5,171 bases of DNA from an uncultured Ruminococcus sp. (GTDB lineage: Bacteria > Bacillota > Clostridia > Oscillospirales > Ruminococcaceae): contig CAMNJD010000036.1 of NCBI GenBank assembly GCA_946540705.1, positions 1-5,171 of the forward strand. Direction: 5' to 3'. Shown here in pieces: positions 1 through 5,171 of the stretch (within the stretch, counting starts at the first letter, position 1; every line of letters begins with the position of its first letter). The notes beneath the pieces are model-generated. The model was not told where the DNA came from. It saw only the letters and a list, made by a program, of their open reading frames with translations, and searched no databases. Made by a program: the position numbers and the translations under genes.

Positions 1-848
1 TCAAGAAAGCAAACCGTATGCGGACAGAAAAACGCTCACAGCCGCAGATCAAAAACGGCGATATTCTTCTGACCATGATCGGGCTTTTATCGCTTGGAAA
101 GTCGGACTTTGAGAATGTCAATGAGTTCCATAGGGATGAAGAATTTTACAAAATCGCACTCGGTATCGCCTATGGTATTCCGTCAGAATTCTCCTTGTGT
201 AATCGGCTCGACGACATCGGTACGACGATGAATCAGCAGATTCTTGACGGCAATGTCGATATGTTTCTGTCCTGCGGCTATGAGCCGTCAGCGCTTGCAA
301 ACGGCTGTGTTCCGGTGGATATTGATGTTTCGCCGTTCGACAATTCCGGCAGCCATAAAGTCGGTGTCTCCCGCACCTACAAGAATTTCGACGGCTATGT
401 GCCGATCTTTGCCTACATCGGAACAGAGGGTTATCTCTGTAATGCAGAGCTTCGTGAAGGCAAGCATCATTGCCAGAGCGGCACGCCGGAATTTCTCTCC
501 GAAACCATCGCAGCAGCAAAGCAGATGACGGAAAAGCCGCTGCTGTTTCGCATGGATTCCGGCAATGATGCACTTGAAAACATGCTGCTTCTGCATTGGC
601 ATGATCCGCAGCTGAAATTCCTGATCAAACATAATTTTCGTCGCGAAGACTGCTATGCGATCGCAGAGGAACTGAAATCCGTCTGCAATAATGTGCAGCA
701 TCCCAGAGACGGAAAAACAGTCTATATCGGCAGTACATGGTGGGATTTTGAGACGGAAAAGGACGGAAAATTTGCCATTCGTATGGTTTACGAGATCACT
801 GAAAGGACAACTGATGCAACCGGTCAGGAAATGCTGTTTGCGTCGTGA
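1..848 (+). pseudogene. IS1380-family DDE transposase, truncated at the 3' end and cut by the window edge
   Basis: This is the central part of a cut-and-paste transposase. The frame is open to the left window edge, so the ATG at 18 is probably internal; it ends at TGA 846-848. Numbering from that ATG, residues 14-67 (GDILLTMIGLLSLGKSDF, then a PSE..L..RLDD segment) resemble the N-terminal region of IS1380 transposases. VDIDVSPFDNS (100-110) holds the likely first catalytic Asp (D101 or D103), followed by GVSRTYKNFDGY and ELREG. FRMDSGNDALENM (177-189) holds the second, D180. The chain stops soon after VYEITERTTDATGQ (257-270). Family members usually continue for well over 100 residues, including the region with the third acidic residue, so the enzyme should be dead. 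No terminal inverted repeat is visible. Family assignment is from motif memory and is firm; the exact IS name is unknown. Confidence 0.9.
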
Positions 849-1447
849 ATGCGCTGATTCACCGCGACTATCTGATCGAGGTTCACATTGACATATATGA
901 TGATCGTTTGGAAATCTATTCGCCGGGCGGCATGTTCGACGGCATCAATGTGCAGGACAGAGACATCATGACGGTTCCGTCGCGTCGGCGCAATCCAATC
1001 ATTGCCGATATGTTTTCAAGATTGAATCTTATGGAGCGCAGAGGCAGCGGTTTCAAAAAGATCATCGAGGATTATCAGAATCAGTATCGCTATGCAGATG
1101 AAATGCGTGCAAGTTTTGTTTCGGAGCATGGCGCATTTTTCCTGACATTGCAGAATTTGAATTTCGGAGCAGAGGATACTGCATCTGATTCGGAACAAGA
1201 CGGAGCGAAAGATAGAGCTCATGATAGAGCTCATGATAAAGCCCATGATAAACAAGATACAATAGAAATGATTCTTGCGTTTTGTGCATCACCAAAGAGC
1301 CGTCAAGAGATCATGGAGCATCTTGGATTTATAAGTACGAGAATGTTTAGCAAAAACTATTTGCAGCCGCTGCTTGCATCCGGCAGATTGGTCATGACGA
1401 TTCCGGATAAACCCAAGAGCAAGAACCAAAAGTATGTGAAGAAGTAA
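845..1447 (+). pseudogene. AlbA/Schlafen-type ATP-binding regulator, 5'-truncated (HATPase_c_4-like plus winged helix)
   Basis: This is the C-terminal 200 residues of a RecG-related, AlbA_2/HATPase_c_4-type ATP-binding protein, a family usually treated as transcriptional regulators or accessory proteins. It opens inside the conserved VNALIHRDY block (1-9), normally preceded by REA and an N-terminal AlbA_2 domain. VHIDIYDDRLEIYSPGGM (13-30), RRRNPIIADMFSRL (47-60) and ERRGSGFKKI (64-73) follow. Residues 119-138 are a charged linker of DRAH-type repeats. Residues 140-200 resemble the C-terminal winged-helix domain shared with some Fic proteins (RQEIMEHLG, NYLQPLLASG, TIPDKP.S.NQKY). The only start is the GTG at 845, which overlaps the transposase stop as GTGA; coupled translation of a fragment is possible but the AlbA domain is lost. 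The stretch HRDYL-IEVHID also looks a few residues shorter than relatives I recall. Probably a remnant. Confidence 0.82.
1199..1252 (+). repeat. 12-bp in-frame tandem repeat coding a DRAH tetrapeptide linker
   Basis: Units of 12 bases start at 1199, 1211, 1223, 1235 and 1247. The 1211 and 1223 units are identical (GATAGAGCTCAT), the 1235 unit differs at two positions, and the outer two are more diverged. They encode DGAK-DRAH-DRAH-DKAH-DKQD between the ATP-binding and winged-helix domains of the truncated regulator. Because the unit is a multiple of three, slippage would change linker length without shifting the frame. Each GAGCTC core is itself palindromic. Confidence 0.85.
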
Positions 1448-1984
1448 TGCGCTGAAATCGAATAATCATGTGTGAGGGGTTTTGTTCACCCGACTGCGGA
1501 GCAGCACAAACCGTCAAGGTCGCAGACTTTGCCCAAGAAAATGAAGCTACGCGAAATGCTCTGTTCTGATGAGCCAAAAAGGCTTGTCAGAACGGATATT
1601 GGGTAACATCAATCCATTTGGTCGTAAAATCGGGTCTTTCACAAACCTGTCACACATTTTTTTGCGGGGAAATGCGCAATCACCAATTAAGGCTTGTGCA
1701 TTCGAGTAAACATTTTTCTTCCGAAAGGAGACCAAAGATTGAAAAGAGAGATCACATTTTTCACGCTCGTTAGCTATGGCATACTCGAAAAACGGTTTTC
1801 GCGTGTATGACATTTGCTCATCATAATGCGATATGATTTTGCCGCGGTCTCCAACGCAAATTGGAACATCTCGGCATTCTCTTTTTCAATTTTGGTAAAG
1901 AAGCGATTTGACCATTATTGCAAAAGGCGCGTATGGTTGCTCTTTGAGATGGTGATGCGCTGAACATTGTTCCCTGTCATTTGA
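1448..1984. other. Intergenic stretch with no confident gene; possible decayed coding pieces
   Basis: About 540 bases lie between the truncated regulator and the esterase promoter. I see no tRNA, rRNA, CRISPR array or clear terminator. Several short protein-like frames are present. On the + strand a 33-codon frame at 1468-1569 (begins MCEGFCSPDCG, no ribosome binding site) and a 23-codon frame at 1739-1810 with a strong one (listed separately). On the - strand an 88-codon frame at 1547-1813 (begins MSYTRKPFFEYA) with a weak site, and a 46-codon open stretch at 1777-1914 containing FALETAAKSYRIMMSK, which looks helix-forming. None can be tied to a family by eye. The mixture suggests remnants of mobile or decayed DNA rather than one intact gene. 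A weak TTGACC (1908-1913) with TATGGT (1932-1937) at 18-base spacing is a poor promoter candidate. Confidence 0.5.
1739..1810 (+). CDS. Possible 23-residue small ORF behind a strong ribosome binding site
   Basis: AAAGGAG at 1724-1730 lies 8 bases before a TTG at 1739-1741, which is ideal Shine-Dalgarno placement. The frame runs 23 codons (starts LKREITFFTLVSYG) to TGA at 1808-1810. The product would be small, basic and hydrophobic in its middle. No family is recognised. It could be a real small peptide, a leader peptide, or the surviving start of a gene whose body was lost. A chance match to the ribosome binding site cannot be excluded. It overlaps the - strand frame at 1547-1813, so at most one is likely real. 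Confidence 0.25.
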   Translation: MKREITFFTLVSYGILEKRFSRV

Positions 1985-2013
1985 TTGTCACAGATTGAGC
2001 GACCGCTCATAAT
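1985..2013 (+). promoter_or_regulatory. Predicted sigma-A promoter of the esterase gene
   Basis: TTGTCA at 1985-1990 matches the -35 consensus in 5 of 6 positions. CATAAT at 2008-2013 matches the -10 consensus in 5 of 6. The spacer is exactly 17 bases. Transcription would start near 2020, giving a leader of roughly 100 bases before the preferred esterase start. The farthest-upstream possible start of the esterase frame (TTG 1985) lies within this -35 box, which argues against that long form. This is the best promoter match I found by eye upstream of the esterase; I did not scan the whole window systematically. Confidence 0.55.
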
Positions 2014-2029
2014 CGCTATGATAGATCAT
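1996..2029. promoter_or_regulatory. Two short palindromes on the esterase promoter, candidate operators
   Basis: TGAGCG-AC-CGCTCA (1996-2009) is a perfect 6-bp-arm palindrome filling the downstream part of the promoter spacer and touching the -10 box. ATGAT-AG-ATCAT (2018-2029) is a second, 5-bp-arm palindrome at the expected transcription start. Placement between -35 and -10 and at +1 is typical of repressor operators. The arms differ, so they may not bind the same protein, and short palindromes arise by chance. No regulator gene for them is identifiable here. Confidence 0.35.
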
Positions 2030-2122
2030 TTGCTTTTTCATCTCAACTGCATCTTTGCAATGATAGAATTATTAGTTATCTGTCAACAGGTTTTCACCGA
2101 AAAAAGAATGAGGTCAATCATT

Positions 2123-2752
2123 TTGGAAGTATTCAAATACGGCGATCCGAATGCAAACACCGTTCTGATTCAGCCTGTCGATAATCTCGATCTGGCATTT
2201 ATCGAGAATGAAATTGCTGAAATCCAAAAACTGACGAATCGCAGTTTTCATTTACTTGCGGTCAAGGTCAACCATTGGAACAACGACCTTTCGCCGTGGC
2301 AGGCACCGGCAGTGTTCGGAAATGAAAGCTTCGGTGACGGAGCAAAAGCATTTCTTGACGTAATTCTGCAACTCACAACAGCGCAGGACAAAACATATTA
2401 TCTCGGCGGTTACTCTCTTGCCGGACTGTTTGCACTCTGGGCTGCCTGCCAAACGGATGTGTTCAAAGGCATCGCGGCTGCATCTCCCTCTGTGTGGTTT
2501 CCGAATTTCACTGATTACATGAAACAGAACCGCGTCAAGTGTCAAAGCGTATATCTGAGCCTTGGCGATAAAGAATCCAAAACGCGAAATACTGTCATGG
2601 CAACGGTAAGTAACCGGATTCGTGAACTGCATGATCTGCTGAACAAACAAGGTGTTCGTTGCATTCTGGAATGGAATCAAGGAAACCACTTCAAAGAGCC
2701 TGACATCAGAACGGCAAAGGCGTTTGCATGGGTTATGCAGCATGCCTGCTAA
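2123..2752 (+). CDS. Putative alpha/beta-hydrolase esterase (esterase D / enterochelin-esterase-like)
   Basis: A 209-residue, probably cytosolic serine hydrolase; no signal peptide is seen from this start. The nucleophile elbow is GGYSLAG with Ser98, a G-x-S-x-A variant of the usual GxSxG. LSLGDKE offers Asp149 and GNHF offers His189, in the expected order for a Ser-Asp-His triad. SPSVWFPNF and the late LGDKE/GNHF blocks resemble esterase family PF00756. The substrate cannot be told. Start choice: TTG at 2123 has GAGGT (2110-2114) 8 bases upstream, and I recall relatives beginning just before the FKYGDP motif. ATG 2108 is the alternative but has only an A-rich upstream stretch. TTG 1985 would add 46 residues and falls in the predicted -35 box. 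The gene stands alone, transcribed towards the OLD operon. No good terminator follows it on the + strand. Confidence 0.82.
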   Translation: MEVFKYGDPNANTVLIQPVDNLDLAFIENEIAEIQKLTNRSFHLLAVKVNHWNNDLSPWQAPAVFGNESFGDGAKAFLDVILQLTTAQDKTYYLGGYSLAGLFALWAACQTDVFKGIAAASPSVWFPNFTDYMKQNRVKCQSVYLSLGDKESKTRNTVMATVSNRIRELHDLLNKQGVRCILEWNQGNHFKEPDIRTAKAFAWVMQHAC

Positions 2753-2877
2753 AGTATGCCAAATCCATTTCACATAATGTTTGATAAAACAAGATGGAAC
2801 TGCCTGCGTCAAAGCAACTAAGTGATTCTTCTTTTTTAGCATGGTATTCCACAGTTTACTTGGGAGATTCCCTAACC
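2753..2877. other. Convergent intergenic region without a recognised gene
   Basis: The space between the esterase stop and the paired hairpins holds no convincing gene. On the + strand the T-run CTTTTTT (2831-2837) lacks a stable stem before it, so it is a poor terminator for the esterase. A frame on the - strand stays open across this stretch into the antisense of the esterase, but it has no start signal and its codons there are dictated by the esterase gene. Confidence 0.45.
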
Positions 2878-2900
2878 TTTCACACAATCCTTGTGTGAAA
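2878..2900. repeat. Perfect 10-bp inverted repeat with 3-base spacer between convergent genes
   Basis: TTTCACACAA (2878-2887) is followed by TCC and its exact reverse complement TTGTGTGAAA (2891-2900). It is next to, but separate from, the OLD terminator hairpin. Neither strand has a T-run after it, so it is not a standard intrinsic terminator. It could be a second barrier to transcription, an RNA-stabilising hairpin, a protein-binding site or an element end. Confidence 0.7.
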
Positions 2901-2935
2901 GAAAAGCCGCGCAGATCTTTCTTAGGTCTGCGCGG
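2897..2935 (-). terminator. Rho-independent terminator of the hsdM-OLD operon, overlapping the OLD 3' end
   Basis: Read on the - strand, CCGCGCAGA (2935-2927) pairs perfectly with TCTGCGCGG (2915-2907) around an 11-base loop. The stem is followed by the T-rich tract CTTTTCTTTC (2906-2897). The OLD stop codon TAA (2924-2922) lies inside the loop, so the last OLD codons form the 5' arm. On the + strand the hairpin has no T-tract, so it should act mainly in the - direction. Confidence 0.8.
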
Positions 2936-4592
2936 ACTGTTTATCAGGTGTCCAACTTCGTATGATGTCAATAATATTTTCGATTTTCTCTTGCACATCA
3001 AACACAGAGGCGTTTTCGACAGTTATATATTTCACAACTTCATGTGCAAATGGAACTTTTCCTTTCTTGAATGCAGCACTAACTGGCAGAAACTGTTTTA
3101 TGTAATTTGCAAATTTTTGTTTCTTGCTGCAATGAGAATGTATTGGATATTGGAATGCTTTACTGATCGCCTGATATGGAATGTAGTTTTCAATTTCTTT
3201 TCCGGCAGTAATCCAACAAAGCATATGATTTTGCTTGAATTCTTCCTGGACTCTTTCTTTTGTTTTATTTATGTCAGGTCGTTCTTTTGTGATATCACTA
3301 TCCATCACAATTATAGCATTTCTGTTTATTTTCAGAATTTCGATCAGTTTTTCATCTGCCTGTTCTTCTTGATTCGCAGATTCATCAGCCGTATAATGAG
3401 ATAACAGCCTTCCACCATAATACAGAAATTGATAGTCAATGCCTTCACGCAAATTGCCGCCGCCCCATATCTCCATCCAGTGTTTGATATAAATGCGGTC
3501 AGACGGGCCTTCCACCCAGATAATACCGTTTGATTGCAGCAAGTCGCTGGCTCTGACATCAAGATCGTTTAGCACTTCGCTTTTAGTGATGAAGCCATCC
3601 ACAATCTGAACAGAAGAAATGCCGTTTACTTTTGTCACATGGAGAATCTGCGCTTCCTCCTGATTCGCAAACATATTGATTGGAATATGGGAATGCGTTG
3701 TCAGAAAAAAATAAGTATTAAGATGTTCTTTACTGAATCTATCAATATAGTCAAACAGTCTGCGCTGCAATGCTGGATGCAGGTTGTTTTCCAGTTCCTC
3801 AAAAGCGAACACTACAGCGACTTGTTTTAATGAAGAGAGATAGTACTTTTTAGATACGATAATTAAATTAAGCAGCACCAGAATTATTGTTTTCAATCCA
3901 CTTCCCATCTTTGACAATGCATATCGTTTATCGTCCTCATAAAGATAAACTTCCCACAATTCATTTTTAGCCTTCTGAACAGTAATGCCTGAATACATTG
4001 CATCTGGGGTCATTACCTCATTTAATGCTTTTAAAAGATCATGCTGAACTAATTGTTCTTCTTTTCCTTCATGGTTCAGAATATGGTTAATTAAACTGGT
4101 AGCTCCTGTCCCATTGGCAGATAATTCCTCACTATGATTGTCATGCTCTGGTAAAACATCCCGTTCAGCATTCAGTCGAAAAAAATACATGTAGGATAAA
4201 AGCGTACTAGCCTCTTGAAATACCGAATCATCAGAAACCCCTTGATGATAAAAAAAGCGCCGCGTATCTTGTGTTGGAATTAAAGAAATAAAGGAACTTG
4301 ACATTGTCTTGGCAATTTGAATCGCGAATAAGGATGAAATATCACGAGAATTAATTGTTGAAATGTGAAAATTGTCCAGTTCCGCTTTATCATAAATTAA
4401 AGATGCTTGAACTTCAACTCGAATCTTATTAAACATCTCAGTATTTGACAATGATTCTATCACATCAATACAGCTTGACTTTCCGCTGTTGTTTCTCCCT
4501 ATCAGCACAGTTATGCGTTTCAGCGGAATGGTGGAGTATTCCCCACCAAACGACTTATAATTCCGGAACCGAATCGCATCAATCTTCGGCAT
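2922..4592 (-). CDS. OLD-family ATP-dependent nuclease (AAA ATPase plus TOPRIM)
   Basis: A complete 556-residue protein with the two-part architecture of OLD (overcoming lysogenization defect) nucleases, which couple an SMC/ABC-like ATPase to a TOPRIM DNA-cutting domain and often act in phage defence. ATPase: FRNYKSF near the N-terminus, Walker A GRNNSGKS (32-39), signature-like LSKMGSG (226-232), Walker B AVVFAFEELENN (259-270) with E265/E266, and the switch TTHSHIP (298-304). TOPRIM: VEGPSD (360-365, E361), VMDSD (429-433, D431 and D433), then GKEIENYIP (464-472). All expected acidic residues are present, so it looks active. The length is close to what I recall for GajA and P2 Old. ATG 4592 has a strong GGGAGGAG site five bases upstream. 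The hsdM stop is 15 bases away, implying co-transcription. The gene is clearly more AT-rich than hsdM, suggesting separate acquisition. No UvrD (GajB-like), reverse transcriptase or AriA partner is visible, so it is best called a stand-alone (class 1-like) OLD. Confidence 0.92.
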   Translation of the reverse strand: MPKIDAIRFRNYKSFGGEYSTIPLKRITVLIGRNNSGKSSCIDVIESLSNTEMFNKIRVEVQASLIYDKAELDNFHISTINSRDISSLFAIQIAKTMSSSFISLIPTQDTRRFFYHQGVSDDSVFQEASTLLSYMYFFRLNAERDVLPEHDNHSEELSANGTGATSLINHILNHEGKEEQLVQHDLLKALNEVMTPDAMYSGITVQKAKNELWEVYLYEDDKRYALSKMGSGLKTIILVLLNLIIVSKKYYLSSLKQVAVVFAFEELENNLHPALQRRLFDYIDRFSKEHLNTYFFLTTHSHIPINMFANQEEAQILHVTKVNGISSVQIVDGFITKSEVLNDLDVRASDLLQSNGIIWVEGPSDRIYIKHWMEIWGGGNLREGIDYQFLYYGGRLLSHYTADESANQEEQADEKLIEILKINRNAIIVMDSDITKERPDINKTKERVQEEFKQNHMLCWITAGKEIENYIPYQAISKAFQYPIHSHCSKKQKFANYIKQFLPVSAAFKKGKVPFAHEVVKYITVENASVFDVQEKIENIIDIIRSWTPDKQSAQT

Positions 4593-4607
4593 GAATACTC
4601 CTCCCTC
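4593..4607 (-). promoter_or_regulatory. Strong ribosome binding site of the OLD gene in the hsdM-OLD gap
   Basis: Read on the - strand, the 15-base gap is GAGGGAGGAGTATTC, with GGGAGGAG five bases before the OLD ATG. There is no room for a separate promoter in the gap, so OLD is probably expressed from the hsdM transcript unless a promoter lies within hsdM. Confidence 0.75.
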
Positions 4608-5171
4608 TCACTTCAACTGCGCCTTCAACTCCTCAAAGCTCTCCAGCGCGCTCTGCATATTCTCTATGATGCTGTCGGCGAGTACATCCGGCTCCGGCAG
4701 GTGATCAAGATCGGCAAGCGACTTGTCTTTAATCCAGAAGATATCAAGGCTGGTCTTGTCGCGGGCGAGAATATCCTCAACCGCGAACCTGCGCCAGCGT
4801 CCCTCCGGATTCTCCTCCGACCATGTTTCCGTGCGGTTATGCCGGTTCTCCGGCTGATAGCATGACACAAAATCATCGAGATCGCCGTCGGTCAGCGGAT
4901 TCTTTTTCAGCGTGAAATGGATATTCGTGCGGAAATCGTAGATCCAGACCTCTTTTGTTTGCATCTCCGCACCCGCCGGACGCTTATCATAGAAAATAAC
5001 ATTCGCTTTGACGCCGGGCTTGTAGAAAATACCGGTCGGCAGACGGAGAATCGTATGCAGATCGCAGGTTTGCAGCAGTTTCTTGCGGACGATCTCACCG
5101 GCGCCGCCTTCAAACAGCACATTATCCGGCACGACAACCGCCGCTTTGCCGGTTGCTTTCAGGAGCGTATT
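4608..5171 (-). CDS. hsdM: Type I restriction-modification DNA methyltransferase, M subunit, C-terminal part (partial)
   Basis: The last 187 residues of an HsdM-type N6-adenine methyltransferase, which with the specificity subunit modifies a bipartite DNA target. The frame is open to the right window edge, so the start, the SAM-binding motif and the NPPF/Y catalytic motif lie outside. What remains begins NTLLKATGKAAVVVPDNVLF, then EGGAGEIVRKKLL, LRLPTGIFYKPGVKANVIFYDK and VWIYDFRTN, the well-conserved core after the catalytic motif. It then runs through a variable segment to a helical C-terminus ending SFEELKAQLK and TGA at 4608-4610. The apparent start at GTG 5132 is internal. The sequence is GC-rich compared with the following OLD gene. 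No hsdS or hsdR lies on its 3' side in the window; if present they must be further right or elsewhere. Confidence 0.94.
   Translation of the reverse strand, partial: NTLLKATGKAAVVVPDNVLFEGGAGEIVRKKLLQTCDLHTILRLPTGIFYKPGVKANVIFYDKRPAGAEMQTKEVWIYDFRTNIHFTLKKNPLTDGDLDDFVSCYQPENRHNRTETWSEENPEGRWRRFAVEDILARDKTSLDIFWIKDKSLADLDHLPEPDVLADSIIENMQSALESFEELKAQLK

Noticed and set aside
118..701. Several - and + strand frames over the transposase
   Set aside because: They are rich in Arg, Cys and His with no motif, and the transposase frame explains the DNA fully.
1199..1252. CRISPR-like or iteron-like array
   Set aside because: The 12-base units are contiguous with no spacers and stay in frame within a coding region, so they are a coding linker repeat.
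1016..1295. Two - strand frames with MSSIMSS/YHELYHEL repeats
   Set aside because: The repeats are just the antisense reading of the DRAH-coding tandem repeat.
1985..2122. N-terminal extension of the esterase with a hydrophobic segment (possible signal peptide)
   Set aside because: The extension starts in the predicted -35 box, lacks a ribosome binding site and is unlike the recalled starts of relatives. The hydrophobic stretch is better read as untranslated leader.
2252..3001. 249-codon open frame on the - strand
   Set aside because: It is antisense to most of the esterase gene, passes through the terminator hairpins and starts inside OLD. It has no ribosome binding site and no recognisable motif, so it is a shadow frame.
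2841..3404. 187-codon open frame on the + strand
   Set aside because: It lies antisense to the OLD TOPRIM region, is dominated by Phe/Cys/Ile runs typical of reverse-complement coding DNA, and has no start signal.
2922..4592. Gabija system (GajA with GajB)
   Set aside because: The OLD protein is GajA-like in size and layout, but the gene ends at a terminator and its upstream neighbour is hsdM. No UvrD-type helicase is visible, so Gabija cannot be claimed.
4664..5137. Short - strand frames within hsdM
   Set aside because: They are out-of-phase shadows of the hsdM frame with Arg/Cys/Ser-rich sequence.

Overview
The window looks like an accessory island of a gut Clostridia (Bacillota), most likely a Ruminococcus-like member of the Oscillospirales. 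This rests on protein resemblance from memory, AAAGGAG-type ribosome binding sites, TTG/GTG starts and mixed base composition. It was not searched. The DNA is a patchwork: part of the transposase (301-360) counts 31/60 G+C, part of the OLD nuclease (4321-4380) 19/60, and part of hsdM (4801-4860) 36/60.

Left part (1-1447, + strand): the middle of an IS1380-type DDE transposase enters from the left edge and breaks off at about 835-845. It joins directly to the 3' two-thirds of a gene for an AlbA/Schlafen-type ATP-binding regulator (HATPase_c_4-like domain, a DRAH tetrapeptide repeat linker and a C-terminal winged helix). Both are broken genes. The junction looks like the product of a deletion.

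Middle (1448-2752): about 540 bases carry no confident gene, only small protein-like frames and one strong orphan ribosome binding site. A good sigma-A promoter follows, with a palindrome between its -35 and -10, driving a putative alpha/beta-hydrolase esterase on the + strand.

Right part (2753-5171, - strand): an operon enters from the right edge. It starts with the 3' end of a type I restriction-modification methyltransferase gene (hsdM-like), followed 15 bases later by a complete OLD-family ATPase-TOPRIM nuclease, and ends at a rho-independent terminator whose hairpin overlaps the last OLD codons. The esterase and the OLD operon converge on 2753-2921, which also holds a separate perfect 10-bp inverted repeat.

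The most interesting biology is the defence locus: an AT-rich OLD nuclease sits immediately 3' of a GC-richer type I methyltransferase gene, where hsdS or hsdR might be expected. It may be an add-on anti-phage effector carried with the restriction system. No UvrD-like partner (as in Gabija), retron or other known OLD partner is visible in the window, and the far side of hsdM lies outside it.
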